NCBI GenBank assembly: GCA_037013685.1
Contig: CM072886.1
Span: 22,265,080 to 22,329,079 of the forward strand
Direction of reading: 5' to 3'
DNA length: 64,000 bases
From: Acridotheres tristis
Lineage: Eukaryota > Chordata > Aves > Passeriformes > Sturnidae
How positions within the stretch are numbered: position 1 is the stretch's first letter; each line of letters starts with the position of its first letter. Made by a program: the position numbers and the translations under genes. Shown piece after piece: positions 63,969-64,000 of the stretch. The notes below the pieces were generated by a model. That model did no database searches. It was not told the origin of the DNA and saw only the letters and a program-made list of their open reading frames with translations.

Positions 63969-64000
63969 TTACCAATGTGTATCTATATATAGCTAAAATA

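Noticed and set aside
54269..64000. ANKIB1 exon 3
   Set aside because: No segment encoding the next ankyrin repeats with a matching phase-2 acceptor was found by eye, so the next exon probably lies beyond the window.

Overview
This is vertebrate nuclear DNA, almost certainly from a bird. The coding exons are short, have GT/AG borders and are separated by AT-rich introns. Nearly all recognisable interspersed repeats are CR1-type LINEs. Two LTR fragments resemble avian ERVL-type LTRs; the one starting TGTCCTGGTTTAGG is a kind I associate with songbirds, so a passerine is my best guess. No bacterial or viral gene organisation is present.

Layout. Positions 1-19146 hold KRIT1 (CCM1), read on the minus strand. 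All 16 coding exons can be placed, and together they give 736 codons plus stop. The stop codon is at 1794-1796 and the 3' UTR runs toward position 1. Positions 20640-22310 are a dense CpG island that acts as the shared head-to-head promoter of KRIT1 (leftward) and ANKIB1 (rightward). ANKIB1 then occupies the rest of the window. A putative non-coding first exon ends at a strong donor at 21666/21667, a first intron of about 32 kb follows, and exon 2 (54000-54268) carries the start codon and the first 62 codons. Exon 3 was not found, so intron 2 runs off the right edge.

Repeats. ANKIB1 intron 1 carries CR1 pieces at about 24.6, 26.0-28.9, 31.1, 42.7 and 46.3 kb, an older CR1/L3-like relic at 38.2-39.4 kb, and a solo LTR at 47.9 kb. 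Intron 2 carries a GC-rich ERVL-like LTR at 57.3-57.9 kb and a CR1 tail at the right edge. KRIT1 intron 7 has a CR1 tail at 12.6 kb. The 26-29 kb element is the most informative: it keeps remnants of the ORF1 SGNH-esterase region, the endonuclease and the reverse transcriptase.

Function. KRIT1 is the ankyrin/FERM scaffold of the cerebral cavernous malformation complex at endothelial junctions (ICAP1, CCM2, HEG1 and Rap1 partners). ANKIB1 is an ankyrin plus RING-IBR-RING (RBR-type) ubiquitin ligase. Sharing an island promoter suggests linked housekeeping expression, but nothing in the sequence shows that the proteins work together. No undescribed system was found. The best leads are a 37-bp duplication that doubles a KRIT1 splice acceptor, two short upstream ORFs in the ANKIB1 leader, a possible N-myristoylation signal on ANKIB1, and the sense-strand bias of the intronic CR1 elements.
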